From Streptomyces sp. NBC_00289 (lineage in GTDB: Bacteria > Actinomycetota > Actinomycetes > Streptomycetales > Streptomycetaceae): a stretch of DNA of 64,000 nucleotides. Every line of letters starts with the position of its first letter. The stretch's first letter is position 1. Below, in pieces: positions 51,204-60,071 of this stretch. Position numbers and translations under genes: made by a program. The notes beneath the pieces were generated by a model. That model ran no database searches, was not told where the DNA came from, and saw only the letters and a program-made list of their open reading frames with translations. The stretch is taken from contig NZ_CP108046.1 in the NCBI RefSeq assembly GCF_041435115.1, forward strand, positions 6,138,001 through 6,202,000, in the 5' to 3' direction.

Positions 51204-52495
51204 TGCCCCGGTACGCCCTTGTCGTACGCCTTCTGCAGCGCGGTGAGGAAGTCGTCCGGTTTCTCGCTGCCGGTGATCAGCTTCTGTGTCTCGGAGACGA
51301 GGACGTCGTAGAAGCCGGTGACCGGCCAGTCGGGGTAGAAGGCCAGGCCGTCCTTCGACGACAGCGTGTTGAAGTCGGCGATGAGGGACTTGGACCGCGG
51401 GTCGGTGATCGCGTCCGGGTCGGCCGCGACCGGGACCCCGCCCTTGTTGCCCAGCAGGTTCTGGATCTTCTTCGACATGGTGATGTCGATGAAGTCGTAG
51501 GCGAGGTCCTTGTTCGTGGAGCCCTCGGGGACCACCCACAGGTTGCCGCCGGAGCCGAGGGTGAGGTTCGTGCCCGGCCACAGGAAGGTGCTCCAGTCGA
51601 ACGTCGCCTCCGTCCGGAACCGGCCGAACCACCAGCTGCCGGAGAACAGGATCGGCGCCTTGCCCTGGATGAAGGAGACGCCCGCGTCCTCGGCCTTGGT
51701 GCCGGTGGACTTCTTGCTGATGTAGCCCTTCTTCACCCAGTCCGCGAAGGTGTTGGCGGCGTACGTCCAGGCGGCGTCGTGGAAGTCGTTCTTTCCCTTG
51801 TACAGCTCGTACGAGTCGACCCAGGAGCGGTCGGCCCTGGTGAGGGCGAGCTGGTAGAGGTACTGCTGGGCCACGTACTCGGCGCCGGCGTTGGCGAGCG
51901 GGGTGATGCCCTTGGCGACGAACGTGTCCATCGCGGCGGTCAGTTCGCCGAGTGTCTTCGGCTCGGCGATGCCGTACTTCCCGAACAGGTCCTTGTTGTA
52001 GAAGACCATCGTGTACTCGGCGTAGTTGGGCACGCCGTACCACTTGCCGGAGCCCATCACGCCGTCGGTGTCGTACCGGCTGGTGGTCCGCACGCCCGCG
52101 CTGAGCTTCTTGTCCCAGCCGCGCGCGGCCGCCTCGGCGGTGAGATCGGTGAGCAGGCCCTGCTCGGAGAGCCGGCCGGCCGTCGCGTTGCCCTTGTTGT
52201 ACTCCATGAGGTCGGGCGCGTCGGAGGAGTTCAGGACCATGGGTGCCGTCTTCTGGATCTGCTCGAAGCCCTTCTCCTCGAACTTCACCTTGACACCCGG
52301 GTGGGTGGCCTCGAACTCCTTGATCGCCTCGTTCCAGGCCGCGCCCATCGCGCTGTCGGGGCCCTCGTAGTGCCAGAGCCTGAGCGTCTTGCCGTCGGCG
52401 GACCCGCTGTCCGAGCCGCCGCAGGAGGTCAGGAGCAGTGATCCGCCGAGGATCACCGCCACCGCCGCCGTCACACGCCTTCGTACCGTCAACAT
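51200..52495 (-). CDS. Alpha-xyloside ABC importer substrate-binding lipoprotein
   Basis: A 431-aa family-1 solute-binding lipoprotein. The lipobox is LLLTSCGG; the mature domain begins LRLWHYEGPDSAMGAAWNEAIKEFEATHPGVKVKF. It contains the ATANAGAEY-like hinge (ITPLANAGAEYVAQQYLYQLAL) and aromatic residues (GSWWFGRF) that could stack sugar rings. ATG 52495 follows GGAG. It is the first gene of the five-gene operon with two permeases, the GH31 enzyme and the LacI repressor. Ligand probably a xyloglucan-type oligosaccharide, judged only from the enzyme next door. Confidence 0.92.
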   Translation of the reverse strand: MLTVRRRVTAAVAVILGGSLLLTSCGGSDSGSADGKTLRLWHYEGPDSAMGAAWNEAIKEFEATHPGVKVKFEEKGFEQIQKTAPMVLNSSDAPDLMEYNKGNATAGRLSEQGLLTDLTAEAAARGWDKKLSAGVRTTSRYDTDGVMGSGKWYGVPNYAEYTMVFYNKDLFGKYGIAEPKTLGELTAAMDTFVAKGITPLANAGAEYVAQQYLYQLALTRADRSWVDSYELYKGKNDFHDAAWTYAANTFADWVKKGYISKKSTGTKAEDAGVSFIQGKAPILFSGSWWFGRFRTEATFDWSTFLWPGTNLTLGSGGNLWVVPEGSTNKDLAYDFIDITMSKKIQNLLGNKGGVPVAADPDAITDPRSKSLIADFNTLSSKDGLAFYPDWPVTGFYDVLVSETQKLITGSEKPDDFLTALQKAYDKGVPGQ

Positions 52496-52552
52496 CCCGT
52501 AGCTCCAAAGGAGTCGCAGTCGGATGGGTATCGAGGCGCCACGCAGCGGTCG

Positions 52553-52591
52553 TCGAATCGATTCGATGCGTGACGTCGAAGCGCTTCGACG
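52553..52591 (-). promoter_or_regulatory. Two perfect palindromes, probable LacI operators
   Basis: TCGAATCGATTCGA (52553-52566) and CGTCGAAGCGCTTCGACG (52574-52591) are perfect palindromes whose centres are 23 bp apart, 60-100 bp upstream of the binding-protein start. CG-centred palindromes with flanking TCGAA are typical LacI-family operators, and the operon encodes one LacI protein. Confidence 0.78.
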
Positions 52592-52639
52592 GGGGAACGT
52601 ATGTCCGGGCCGGGAACGCGTCAATGGGGCGTGCGTGAA

Positions 52640-53968
52640 TTACCCCCGGGGCTCCTCCGCCGGCCGCCGGTGCGTGAGCGCGATCAGCAGCGCCACCGCG
52701 GCCGCCGTCACCGGGACTCCGTAACCCGCCGCGGCCGACCGGTGCTCCACCAGCCAGCCGCCGATCGCGCTGCCCCCGGCGATGCCGCCGAGGAGGCCGG
52801 TCACGGCGAGGGTCATGCCCTCGTTCAGGCGGCCGGCGGGCGTGCGCCGCTGGACCAGGGTCATGCCGGTGACCATGGTCGGGGCCGTCGCCATCCCGGC
52901 GACCAGCAACGCGGCCGCCAGCACCAGGAGCGAGCCGGTCCAGGCCGCGGCGAGCAGCGGCAGCGTCAGCAGCGCGGTCATGGCGGCGATGCACCACACG
53001 TACCGGTCGGCCGCGCGGCCGACCGGTCTCACCGCCCCGTACAGCAGTCCCGCCGCACAGGAACCGGCCGCCTGGAGACCGAGCACCGCACCTGCCGCCG
53101 AGCGGTGGCCCCGCGCGTCGGCGAAGGCGATCGTCACGACCTCCATGGCGCCGAACACCACACCCATGGCGAGACATACGGCGAGCAGCGGGAGCATCCC
53201 GGGGGCGCGGGTCAGGCTCTTCGAGGCGGACCGGGTGGGGGCGGCCCGCTGTGGAGTGCCCGGTGTGACCGGCGGTGTGATCGGTGGCTCCGTCGATCGC
53301 TGGGCGGCGAAGAACAGCACGCCCGTCACCAGCAGCACCACGCCGGCCAGCGTGCCGGCCTCCGGGAAGAACGTCCCGCACAGGAAGACCGCGAGCACCG
53401 GTCCCAGCATGAAACACAGCTCGTCCGCGGCCTGTTCGAAGGAGTTCGCGGTGTGCAGGGCCTCGTCGTCGCCCCGAAGCAGATGCGTCCAGCGGGCCCG
53501 GGACATGCCGCCGGTGTTCGGGGTCGTCGCGGTGGCGGCGTACGCGGCGAACAAGGTCCAGTCGGGGGCCCCCTCACGCACGCACAGCAGCAGCGCCAGC
53601 GAGCCCGTCGCCGCGACCAGTGTGGCGGGAACGGCGATCCGCGCCTGGCCGTGGCGGTCGACGAGCCGAGCGGTCCACGGGGCGACCAGCGCGGTCGCCG
53701 CCAGCCCGGTCGCGGTGACGGCGCCGGCCAGCGCGTACGAGCCCCGCGAACCGGCGATCATCAGCACCGCGCTCACGCTGAACATGCCCATCGGCAGCCG
53801 GGCCGCCAGGTTCCCCGCGGTGAAGGCGCGGGCGCCGGGCAGCCGGAAGAGACGGCGGTAGGGGCCGGGCGGGCGGATTCCGGTGCGGGGCGAGAGGTCG
53901 ACCAGGACGAGGGCGTCGTTGGTGACGGTGAACAGGGGCTCGGTGCGCGGAGACGGTCGGGGCGGCAT
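52640..53968 (-). CDS. Major facilitator superfamily transporter
   Basis: A 442-aa membrane protein with about twelve helices in two halves, joined by a hydrophilic loop rich in Thr/Pro/Arg (about residues 225-255). Helix 2-3 loop APWTARLVDRHGQARI matches the MFS motif GxxaDRxGrr. It appears to belong to the drug-efflux or uncharacterised actinobacterial branch; substrate not determinable. ATG 53968 has no obvious ribosome site. It is divergent from a LysR regulator gene, its likely controller. The N-terminal soluble 35 residues (TVTNDALVLVDLSPRTGIRPPGPYRR) are conserved-looking and of unknown role. Confidence 0.87.
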   Translation of the reverse strand: MPPRPSPRTEPLFTVTNDALVLVDLSPRTGIRPPGPYRRLFRLPGARAFTAGNLAARLPMGMFSVSAVLMIAGSRGSYALAGAVTATGLAATALVAPWTARLVDRHGQARIAVPATLVAATGSLALLLCVREGAPDWTLFAAYAATATTPNTGGMSRARWTHLLRGDDEALHTANSFEQAADELCFMLGPVLAVFLCGTFFPEAGTLAGVVLLVTGVLFFAAQRSTEPPITPPVTPGTPQRAAPTRSASKSLTRAPGMLPLLAVCLAMGVVFGAMEVVTIAFADARGHRSAAGAVLGLQAAGSCAAGLLYGAVRPVGRAADRYVWCIAAMTALLTLPLLAAAWTGSLLVLAAALLVAGMATAPTMVTGMTLVQRRTPAGRLNEGMTLAVTGLLGGIAGGSAIGGWLVEHRSAAAGYGVPVTAAAVALLIALTHRRPAEEPRG

Positions 53969-54159
53969 GGGGAAACCGTCGCCCGTGACCGATCGCAGGG
54001 TCCAACACCTTCTCCGCGCCGATTCACGCACGGTGGTTGTGAATCCGCCGGTGGGCCGGGCGGGGGGCGGGGTGCGCGGTCCCGTGACGGAAGAGCGGCT
54101 CGGTCGCGAACGGGCTTGATCGGTCAGCAACGCGCGGGCCCGGTCACGCGCCCCCGTTG

Positions 54160-54165
54160 TAACTT
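54160..54165 (+). promoter_or_regulatory. -10 element of lysR, leaderless arrangement
   Basis: TAACTT begins 12 bp before ATG 54172 and no ribosome site intervenes. Confidence 0.45.
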
Positions 54166-54171
54166 CGCCGG

Positions 54172-55137
54172 ATGCCCGCCGACCTCGATCCCCGTCTCCT
54201 GCGCGCCTTCCTCGCCGTCGCCGAGGAACTGCACTTCACGCGCGCCGCGGCCCGCCTCCATGTCGCCCAGCAGGTGCTCAGCCGGGACGTCCGGCGCCTG
54301 GAGCGCGAGCTCGGCACCGACCTCTTCGTGCGCACCACCCGCCAGGTCACGCCCACGGCCGACGGCGAGCGGCTGGTGCCGTACGCGCGAGAGGTGCTCC
54401 AGGCGCAGGACGCACTGCTCTCGGCCTTCGGGCAGGCCCGGCCGCTGCTCGTGGACCTGAACTTCCCGGACCAGGTCACCGCGCGCCGGGTCCTGTACCT
54501 GGCCCGCGAACTCGCGCCCCAGTACGAGCTGATGGCCCGGTACGAGAGCGGCCTGACCGGCGCCGCGGGCGAGCTGCTCGCGGGCCGGCTCGACGCGTCG
54601 TTCGGGCGGTTCGCGGGCCTGGACCCGGCCTTGCGGGCCGGGCTCGACCACCAGCCCGTGCGCTACGAGCCGATGGCTGTCGTGCTCCCCGAGGACCACC
54701 GGCTGGCCGCCCTGCCGCGGGTCCCGCTGGCCGCGCTGGCGGGCGAGTCCGTCTACGCGGGCGCCGGGAACCCGCGGACCCCGGAGTGGACCGACCTCGC
54801 CCGGCTGTTGTTCGAGGGGCGCGGGATAGAGATCGCGCCGCCGGTCCCGCTGGCCGTCGGGGACGAGGAGTTCCGCCGGATCATGGCCAAGACGCGGAAG
54901 CCGATCCTCGCCGTGGTCGACTTTCCGGCCATGCCGGGGACGGTGCTTCGTCCCTTGATCGAACCCGTCCCGCTGTCACCGGTGTCACTGGTGTGGCGAA
55001 AGGGGCTGGTGCATCGGGGATTCGACGCTCTTCGACGCGCGGCGGCCCAACTCAGCGCCGAGGAAGGCTGGCTGCGCAAGCCCGTCGACGGATGGTTTCC
55101 AGCCATCGACAGTTCCCTCATCCGTGGGCACAATTGA
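54172..55137 (+). CDS. LysR-family transcriptional regulator
   Basis: A 321-aa regulator. N-terminal winged helix: LDPRLLRAFLAVAEELHFTRAAARLHVAQQVLSRDVRRLERELGTDLFVRTTRQVTPTADG, unmistakable LysR. The effector-binding domain follows at about 90-300. Divergently transcribed from the MFS transporter gene, the standard arrangement in which the LysR protein controls the transporter. The start codon has no ribosome site but TAACTT lies 12 bp upstream, implying leaderless translation. Inducer unknown. A TTGACA overlapping the stop codon may belong to the matA promoter, but its spacing is not ideal. Confidence 0.95.
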   Translation: MPADLDPRLLRAFLAVAEELHFTRAAARLHVAQQVLSRDVRRLERELGTDLFVRTTRQVTPTADGERLVPYAREVLQAQDALLSAFGQARPLLVDLNFPDQVTARRVLYLARELAPQYELMARYESGLTGAAGELLAGRLDASFGRFAGLDPALRAGLDHQPVRYEPMAVVLPEDHRLAALPRVPLAALAGESVYAGAGNPRTPEWTDLARLLFEGRGIEIAPPVPLAVGDEEFRRIMAKTRKPILAVVDFPAMPGTVLRPLIEPVPLSPVSLVWRKGLVHRGFDALRRAAAQLSAEEGWLRKPVDGWFPAIDSSLIRGHN

Positions 55138-55290
55138 CACAAGGCAAACACGCAACCTCCGCGTGCGCTAGATTCGGAGGCCTGAGCACACTTGCGACAA
55201 AAGGGGCGCTCGGGCCGGGTGGGGGCCTGGTTCGACTACGAAAGCTCAGTCTCGTACCCGCGCCCGAGAACGTTCCGTGGGGGGATGTGC

Positions 55291-56337
55291 GTGCATGTGA
55301 AGAACGCGAGCAATGGGCGGGAAGAAGCCCAGTCGCCATGGCCAGAGGTCGCAAACGCGATCAGTGAACTTGTTGCAAATGGTGGCGCGACCCAGTCATT
55401 TCCGGACAGCAGTGGAACCGGAGTGTTCGCCTCGTCGCGCGAGGCCGACATCGTGTCCTCCGGCGGTGGTGCCGGAAGCCCTTCGACGGCGAGCGGGGTC
55501 AGGAGCTTGGCCGCGGAGGGTCCGGCCGAGAACTCCGGCGCCCTGCGCGACCCTTGGGACGTGCCCGGCGAACTCAACGAGCACGACCCGGACGAGGTCA
55601 CGGTCCAACTCGACGATGTCGGTGGCGATGCGGACGATCTCCTCGTCCAGCCGGGCAAGGGTGGCCCCGACAGCTCCGACGCACCGGTCTTCGTCGACGA
55701 GTCCGGCCGCCGCAGCCGCAGGTACCGCCGGATCGGCATGGCCGTCGGGCTGTCCTGCGCCGTCTACGCCGTCGTCATCGTCGTCACCCTGCTGTCCGGC
55801 AACTCCAACGCGCCCTGGCTGCCGGTTCCGGGCCAGCAGGACGAGCAGCCGGCCGGCACGGTCGACACCTCGCCGAAGCCCAAGGAGTCGACGGCGCCCA
55901 CCGGCTTCGTCGGAGTGGCCCCACCCGGCACGCTCCCGACGGCCGCGGACGGCACGACACCCAAACCGGGCAGCCGGCCGAGCGCTTCACCCGGCGCCTC
56001 CCGTGCCTCCGGCAGTCCCCGGCCCGGCGCGTCGGCCGCCACCTCGCCCGCCGCCGGCAAGACCACCCCGGCTCCGGGAACCGGCGTGATCATCCCGAGT
56101 TCGACCCCGGCCCCGACCCAGGGCTCCGCGACGCCCGAACCGACGGCCCCGACCGGCGGCGCGAGCGCCTCGCCCGAACCCACGGCCTCCGTCGGCAACA
56201 GCCCCGACCCCGGCAACGCCCCGGTGCCCAACGGCCCGAGCGATCCGACGCCCGTCGCCGAGGGCCCCGTCCCGCAGTCCAGCCCCTCCGCAGCGCCGTC
56301 CACGACGCCCTCCTCGAACCAGGAGCCCGCTTCCTGA
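55291..56337 (+). CDS. matA: MatA-like membrane protein with Pro/Ser-rich outer region
   Basis: A 348-aa single-pass protein. The N-terminal cytoplasmic part (about residues 1-150) is acidic; one membrane helix at about 153-175 (IGMAVGLSCAVYAVVIVVTLLSG) leads to an outward region rich in Pro, Ser, Thr and Ala without recognisable fold. GTG 55291 was preferred since GGGGGG ends 6 bp upstream; ATG 55285 and GTG 55297 are also possible. It overlaps matB by one base (TGATG). From established work in S. coelicolor/lividans, as I recall it, matA and matB are needed for the PNAG-like extracellular glycan that makes pellets stick. Its biochemical role is unclear. Confidence 0.82.
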   Translation: MHVKNASNGREEAQSPWPEVANAISELVANGGATQSFPDSSGTGVFASSREADIVSSGGGAGSPSTASGVRSLAAEGPAENSGALRDPWDVPGELNEHDPDEVTVQLDDVGGDADDLLVQPGKGGPDSSDAPVFVDESGRRSRRYRRIGMAVGLSCAVYAVVIVVTLLSGNSNAPWLPVPGQQDEQPAGTVDTSPKPKESTAPTGFVGVAPPGTLPTAADGTTPKPGSRPSASPGASRASGSPRPGASAATSPAAGKTTPAPGTGVIIPSSTPAPTQGSATPEPTAPTGGASASPEPTASVGNSPDPGNAPVPNGPSDPTPVAEGPVPQSSPSAAPSTTPSSNQEPAS

Positions 56338-58532
56338 TGGCACACCGCACCCGCCGTGGCGGGCGTGCGGCCCGGACCGGCGACGGTCCCCGGCGCCGCC
56401 GTCTGTCCATGCGCCTGCTGCTGCCCGTACTCGTCCTCGCCGCGCTGATGGCGATGCTGATGTTGCGCGGCTACGTACACAGCGAGATCCTCGCCGACCA
56501 CCGCGTCCGCTCCGAGGCCGCCGCCGACAAGGTGCCGCAGAAGATCCTCGACGGCGGCCCGGTCATCGACACCCGCGGCGGCCGCACCACCACCCTGAAG
56601 GTGCGCGACCACCGGCTCGTGCTGACCTTCGACGACGGACCGGACCCCGTCTGGACGCCCAAGGTCCTGGACGTGCTCAAGAAGCACCACGCGCACGCGG
56701 TCTTCTTCGTCACCGGCACCATGACCTCGCGCTATCCGGACCTGGTCCGGCGCATGGTCGCCGAGGGCCACGAGGTCGGCCTGCACACCTTCAACCACCC
56801 CGACCTGTCCTTCCAGTCGCGCAAGCGCATCGACTGGGAGCTGTCGCAGAACCAGCTGGCGATCACCGGCGCGGCCGGCATCCGCACCTCGCTCTTCCGG
56901 CCGCCGTACTCCTCCTTCGCCGACGCCATGGACAACCGGTCCTGGCCGGTGACCCGGTACATCGGCACCCGCGGCTACATCACCGTCGTCACCAGCGTCG
57001 ACAGCGAGGACTGGCGCAGGCCCGGCGTCGGGCAGATCACCCGCAACGCCACCCCGAAGGGCGGCAAGGGGGCGATCGTCCTGATGCACGACTCAGGCGG
57101 CGACCGCCACCAGACCGTGCAGGCCCTGGACAGGCTCCTGCCGCAGCTCAAGGCCGACGGCTACGCGTTCGACAACCTCACCGAGGCCCTCGACGCGCCC
57201 AGCGCCCACACCCCGGTCACGGGGGTCGGCCTGTGGAAGGGCAAGGCATGGATCTTCCTGGTCCAGGCCTCGGACGAGATCACCGGTGTGCTGGTGGTCG
57301 GCCTCGCGGTCATCGGCTCCCTCGTCATCGCCCGCTTCGGCCTGATGTTCGTGCTGTCCGGAGTCCACGCGCGGCGGGTCCGGCGGCGCGGCTTCCGCTG
57401 GGGGCCGCCGGTCACCGAACCGGTCTCGGTGCTGGTGCCGGCGTACAACGAGGCCAAGTGCATCGAGAACACGGTCCGTTCCCTGATGGAGAGCGAGCAC
57501 CCGATCGAGATCCTCGTCATCGACGACGGCTCCGCCGACGGGACCGCACGGCTCGTGGAGTCCATGGGCCTGCCCGAGGTGCGGGTGATCCGTCAGCTCA
57601 ACGCGGGCAAGCCGGCCGCGTTGAACCGTGGTCTGGCCAACGCCCGGCACGACATCATCGTGATGATGGACGGCGACACGGTCTTCGAACCGTCCACCGT
57701 CCGGGAACTGGTGCAGCCCTTCGGCGACAGGCGCGTGGGCGCCGTCGCCGGCAACGCCAAGGTCGGCAACCGGGACACCCTCATCGGCGCCTGGCAGCAC
57801 ATCGAGTACGTGATGGGCTTCAACCTCGACCGCCGCATGTACGACGTCCTGCGCTGCATGCCGACGATCCCCGGCGCGGTCGGCGCCTTCCGGCGCACCG
57901 CCCTCGAACGGGTCGGCGGGATGAGCGACGACACGCTCGCCGAGGACACCGACATCACCATGGCGATGCACCGCGACGGCTGGCGCGTCGTCTACGCCGA
58001 GAAGGCCCGCGCCTGGACCGAGGCCCCGGAGTCGGTCCAGCAACTGTGGTCGCAGCGCTACCGCTGGTCCTACGGCACCATGCAGGCGATCTGGAAGCAC
58101 CGCCGCGCCCTCGTCGAACGGGGCCCCTCCGGCCGCTTCGGCCGCGTCGGCCTGCCGCTGGTGTCCCTGTTCATGGTGCTCGCCCCGCTCCTGGCCCCGC
58201 TGATCGACATCTTCCTGCTCTACGGCCTGATCTTCGGCCCGACGGGCAAGACGGTCGCGGCCTGGTTCGGCGTCCTGGCGATCCAGGCGGTCTGCGCCGG
58301 CTACTCCTTCGCCCTCGACCGCGAGTCACCGGCCCCGCTGGTCTCCCTGCCCCTGCAACAGATCCTCTACCGGCAGCTCATGTACGTCGTCCTGCTCCAG
58401 TCCTGGATCACCGCCCTCACCGGCGGCCGCCTGCGCTGGCAGAAGCTGCGGCGCAAGGGCGGGGTCTCCGCCCCGCCGGCCACCGCACCCGCCCCGCGCG
58501 GGGAGGTCCTGGACGGAAGGCCGGTCCGATGA
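56337..58532 (+). CDS. matB: Bifunctional polysaccharide deacetylase / processive glycosyltransferase (PNAG synthase type)
   Basis: A 731-aa membrane enzyme. After an N-terminal helix, residues about 95-300 form a NodB deacetylase: TFDDGPDP (metal-binding Asp) and HTFNHPDL (metal-binding His pair), with RPPYSS. A second helix at about 320-345 precedes a GT2 domain at 360-590: VLVPAYNEAKCIENT, DDGSADGT, MMDGDTVFE, EDTDITM and QRYRWSYG, the QxxRW signature of processive beta-glycan synthases. More helices follow. Expected to polymerise N-acetylglucosamine, export it and partly deacetylate it. ATG 56337 overlaps the matA stop. Its stop overlaps the acyltransferase start by 4 bp. Confidence 0.92.
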   Translation: MAHRTRRGGRAARTGDGPRRRRLSMRLLLPVLVLAALMAMLMLRGYVHSEILADHRVRSEAAADKVPQKILDGGPVIDTRGGRTTTLKVRDHRLVLTFDDGPDPVWTPKVLDVLKKHHAHAVFFVTGTMTSRYPDLVRRMVAEGHEVGLHTFNHPDLSFQSRKRIDWELSQNQLAITGAAGIRTSLFRPPYSSFADAMDNRSWPVTRYIGTRGYITVVTSVDSEDWRRPGVGQITRNATPKGGKGAIVLMHDSGGDRHQTVQALDRLLPQLKADGYAFDNLTEALDAPSAHTPVTGVGLWKGKAWIFLVQASDEITGVLVVGLAVIGSLVIARFGLMFVLSGVHARRVRRRGFRWGPPVTEPVSVLVPAYNEAKCIENTVRSLMESEHPIEILVIDDGSADGTARLVESMGLPEVRVIRQLNAGKPAALNRGLANARHDIIVMMDGDTVFEPSTVRELVQPFGDRRVGAVAGNAKVGNRDTLIGAWQHIEYVMGFNLDRRMYDVLRCMPTIPGAVGAFRRTALERVGGMSDDTLAEDTDITMAMHRDGWRVVYAEKARAWTEAPESVQQLWSQRYRWSYGTMQAIWKHRRALVERGPSGRFGRVGLPLVSLFMVLAPLLAPLIDIFLLYGLIFGPTGKTVAAWFGVLAIQAVCAGYSFALDRESPAPLVSLPLQQILYRQLMYVVLLQSWITALTGGRLRWQKLRRKGGVSAPPATAPAPRGEVLDGRPVR

Positions 58533-59878
58533 GCGCCATACCGCCGGTCGACCCGTTCCCGACGGCCCGTATCCCACTCCAGAAAGCCACGGACGTGACG
58601 GCACCCACCACACCTTCCGGGCCGCCCACCACTCCCGCCGGACCGGCCGGTACTGCCGCCGGGCCCGCCGGCACGGACGCGACCGCGGAACCGGAGCAGA
58701 CCGCGCGGACGGCGCAGCCCGCCGAGCAGACCCGGCGGGCACCGGTCCGCGACCTCTACTTCGACCTGCTGCGGGCCATCGCCCTCTTCCGGGTGGTCTT
58801 CTACCACCTCATGGGCTGGGCCTGGCTGCCCGTGGTGTTCCCCTCCATGGGCGTCATGTTCGCGCTGGCCGGAAACCTCATGGCCCGCTCGCTCAAACGT
58901 CGCCCGCCGATCGAGGTGATCCGCGGCCGCATGCGCAGGCTGCTGCCCCCGCTGTGGCTGCTGGGCGCGATCGGTGTGACCGGCATGCTGCTGCAGGGCT
59001 GGGGGCCGGACGCCGAGGGCCACCCGGGATGGTGGTGGCTGCACCTCACCTTCTGGATCCTGCCGCTGAGCGAACCGCCGGCCGCCGACAGCCTGGCCGG
59101 AATCCACGGTCTCATCGGCGGGGACTGGGCCTCCGAGCTCGCCGTACCCCTCTGGTACATCCGCGCCTATCTCTGGTTCGTCCTGCTCTCGCCCGTGCTC
59201 CTCAAAGCCCTGCGGGCGCTCCCGTGGGCGACGATCCTCGCCCCGATCGCCCTGTGCGCGACCCTCGAGTTCGGCTACCTCACCATCCCGTACTCGCGGA
59301 TCGACTCGGCCGCCGTCGACTTCGCCACCTTCGGCGCCTGCTGGATCCTCGGCATGGCCCACCAGGAGGGCATCCTGAAGCGCATCCCGCGCTACGCGGT
59401 CCCCTCGGTGGCCCCGGCCGTCGCCCTCCTCGGCCTGTGGTACGCGCTGACGCACGGCTTCAAGGCGGGCCACGACCTCGACGACATCCCCTTCGGGCAG
59501 GCCCTCTGGTCCGTCTCGACGGTGCTGCTCCTGCTGCACTTCAGCCCCTCGTGGTCCGAGTGGCCCCGCAGGCTGCGCCGCTGGGACAAGCTGGTCACCC
59601 TGCTCAACTCCCGTGCCGTGACCGTCTATCTCTGGCACAACGTGTGCATCGTGGCCGCCGCGACCATGTGGGACCAGCTGTGGGGCTTCGAGGTCCTCGA
59701 ACTGCACGCGCCCTGGCTCCTGGAGAGCTCCTGGCCGGTCCTGCTCCTCACCTGGATCCTCGTCGCCGGCTGCATCCTCTGCTTCGGGTGGATGGAGGAC
59801 GTGGCGGCGAAACGGAAGCCGCGACTGTGGCCGGCCGGCGGAGCCGGGCGGGGGCGGGCGGGAGCCCACAGGGCATGA
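58529..59878 (+). CDS. Acyltransferase-3-family membrane protein
   Basis: A 449-aa multispanning protein of the acyltransferase-3 (OafA/ExoZ) family, with a Thr/Pro/Ala-rich cytoplasmic lead of about 70 residues. The family start is DLYFDLLRAIALFRVVFYHLMGWAWLPVVFPSMGVMFALAGNLMARSL, with the catalytic His in YHLMGW. Later VPLWYIRAYLWFVLLSPVLL is also typical. Coupled to matB (ATGA overlap), so it most likely adds acyl groups to the glycan made by MatB, or to its precursor (inference). It ends the operon; no clear hairpin follows. Confidence 0.9.
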   Translation: MSAIPPVDPFPTARIPLQKATDVTAPTTPSGPPTTPAGPAGTAAGPAGTDATAEPEQTARTAQPAEQTRRAPVRDLYFDLLRAIALFRVVFYHLMGWAWLPVVFPSMGVMFALAGNLMARSLKRRPPIEVIRGRMRRLLPPLWLLGAIGVTGMLLQGWGPDAEGHPGWWWLHLTFWILPLSEPPAADSLAGIHGLIGGDWASELAVPLWYIRAYLWFVLLSPVLLKALRALPWATILAPIALCATLEFGYLTIPYSRIDSAAVDFATFGACWILGMAHQEGILKRIPRYAVPSVAPAVALLGLWYALTHGFKAGHDLDDIPFGQALWSVSTVLLLLHFSPSWSEWPRRLRRWDKLVTLLNSRAVTVYLWHNVCIVAAATMWDQLWGFEVLELHAPWLLESSWPVLLLTWILVAGCILCFGWMEDVAAKRKPRLWPAGGAGRGRAGAHRA

Positions 59879-60071
59879 GCGGGACGGCGGGGACCGTCGG
59901 TCAGCGCGGGCGGTCCTCGTCCCGACCTCTCATCCCGCCTTCCCGCGGGGTGAGAGCAACGTTCCTTTCCGGTCACTCACAGCCACAGCACGGAAACGCG
60001 CCCTCCCTACCTTCGGGACTCATCACCGCTCATCTCCCCTGAGCCGAGCCCCGGAGCACCGTGGAGGCGTC

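Noticed and set aside
40244..52600. Attachment-site duplication of the ssrA 3' end marking an integrated element
   Set aside because: I looked for a second copy of the T-arm/acceptor sequence downstream and saw none; no integrase gene is present.
55134..55174. TTGACA (55134) and TAGATT (55169) as a matA promoter pair
   Set aside because: The spacer is 29 bp, too long for a standard promoter; each may belong to a different element.
59971..59995. GlnR box ahead of narK (GTCAC and GAAAC)
   Set aside because: The half-sites are 21 bp apart, not at the 11- or 33-bp offsets of the GlnR consensus, and the intervening half-site does not match.
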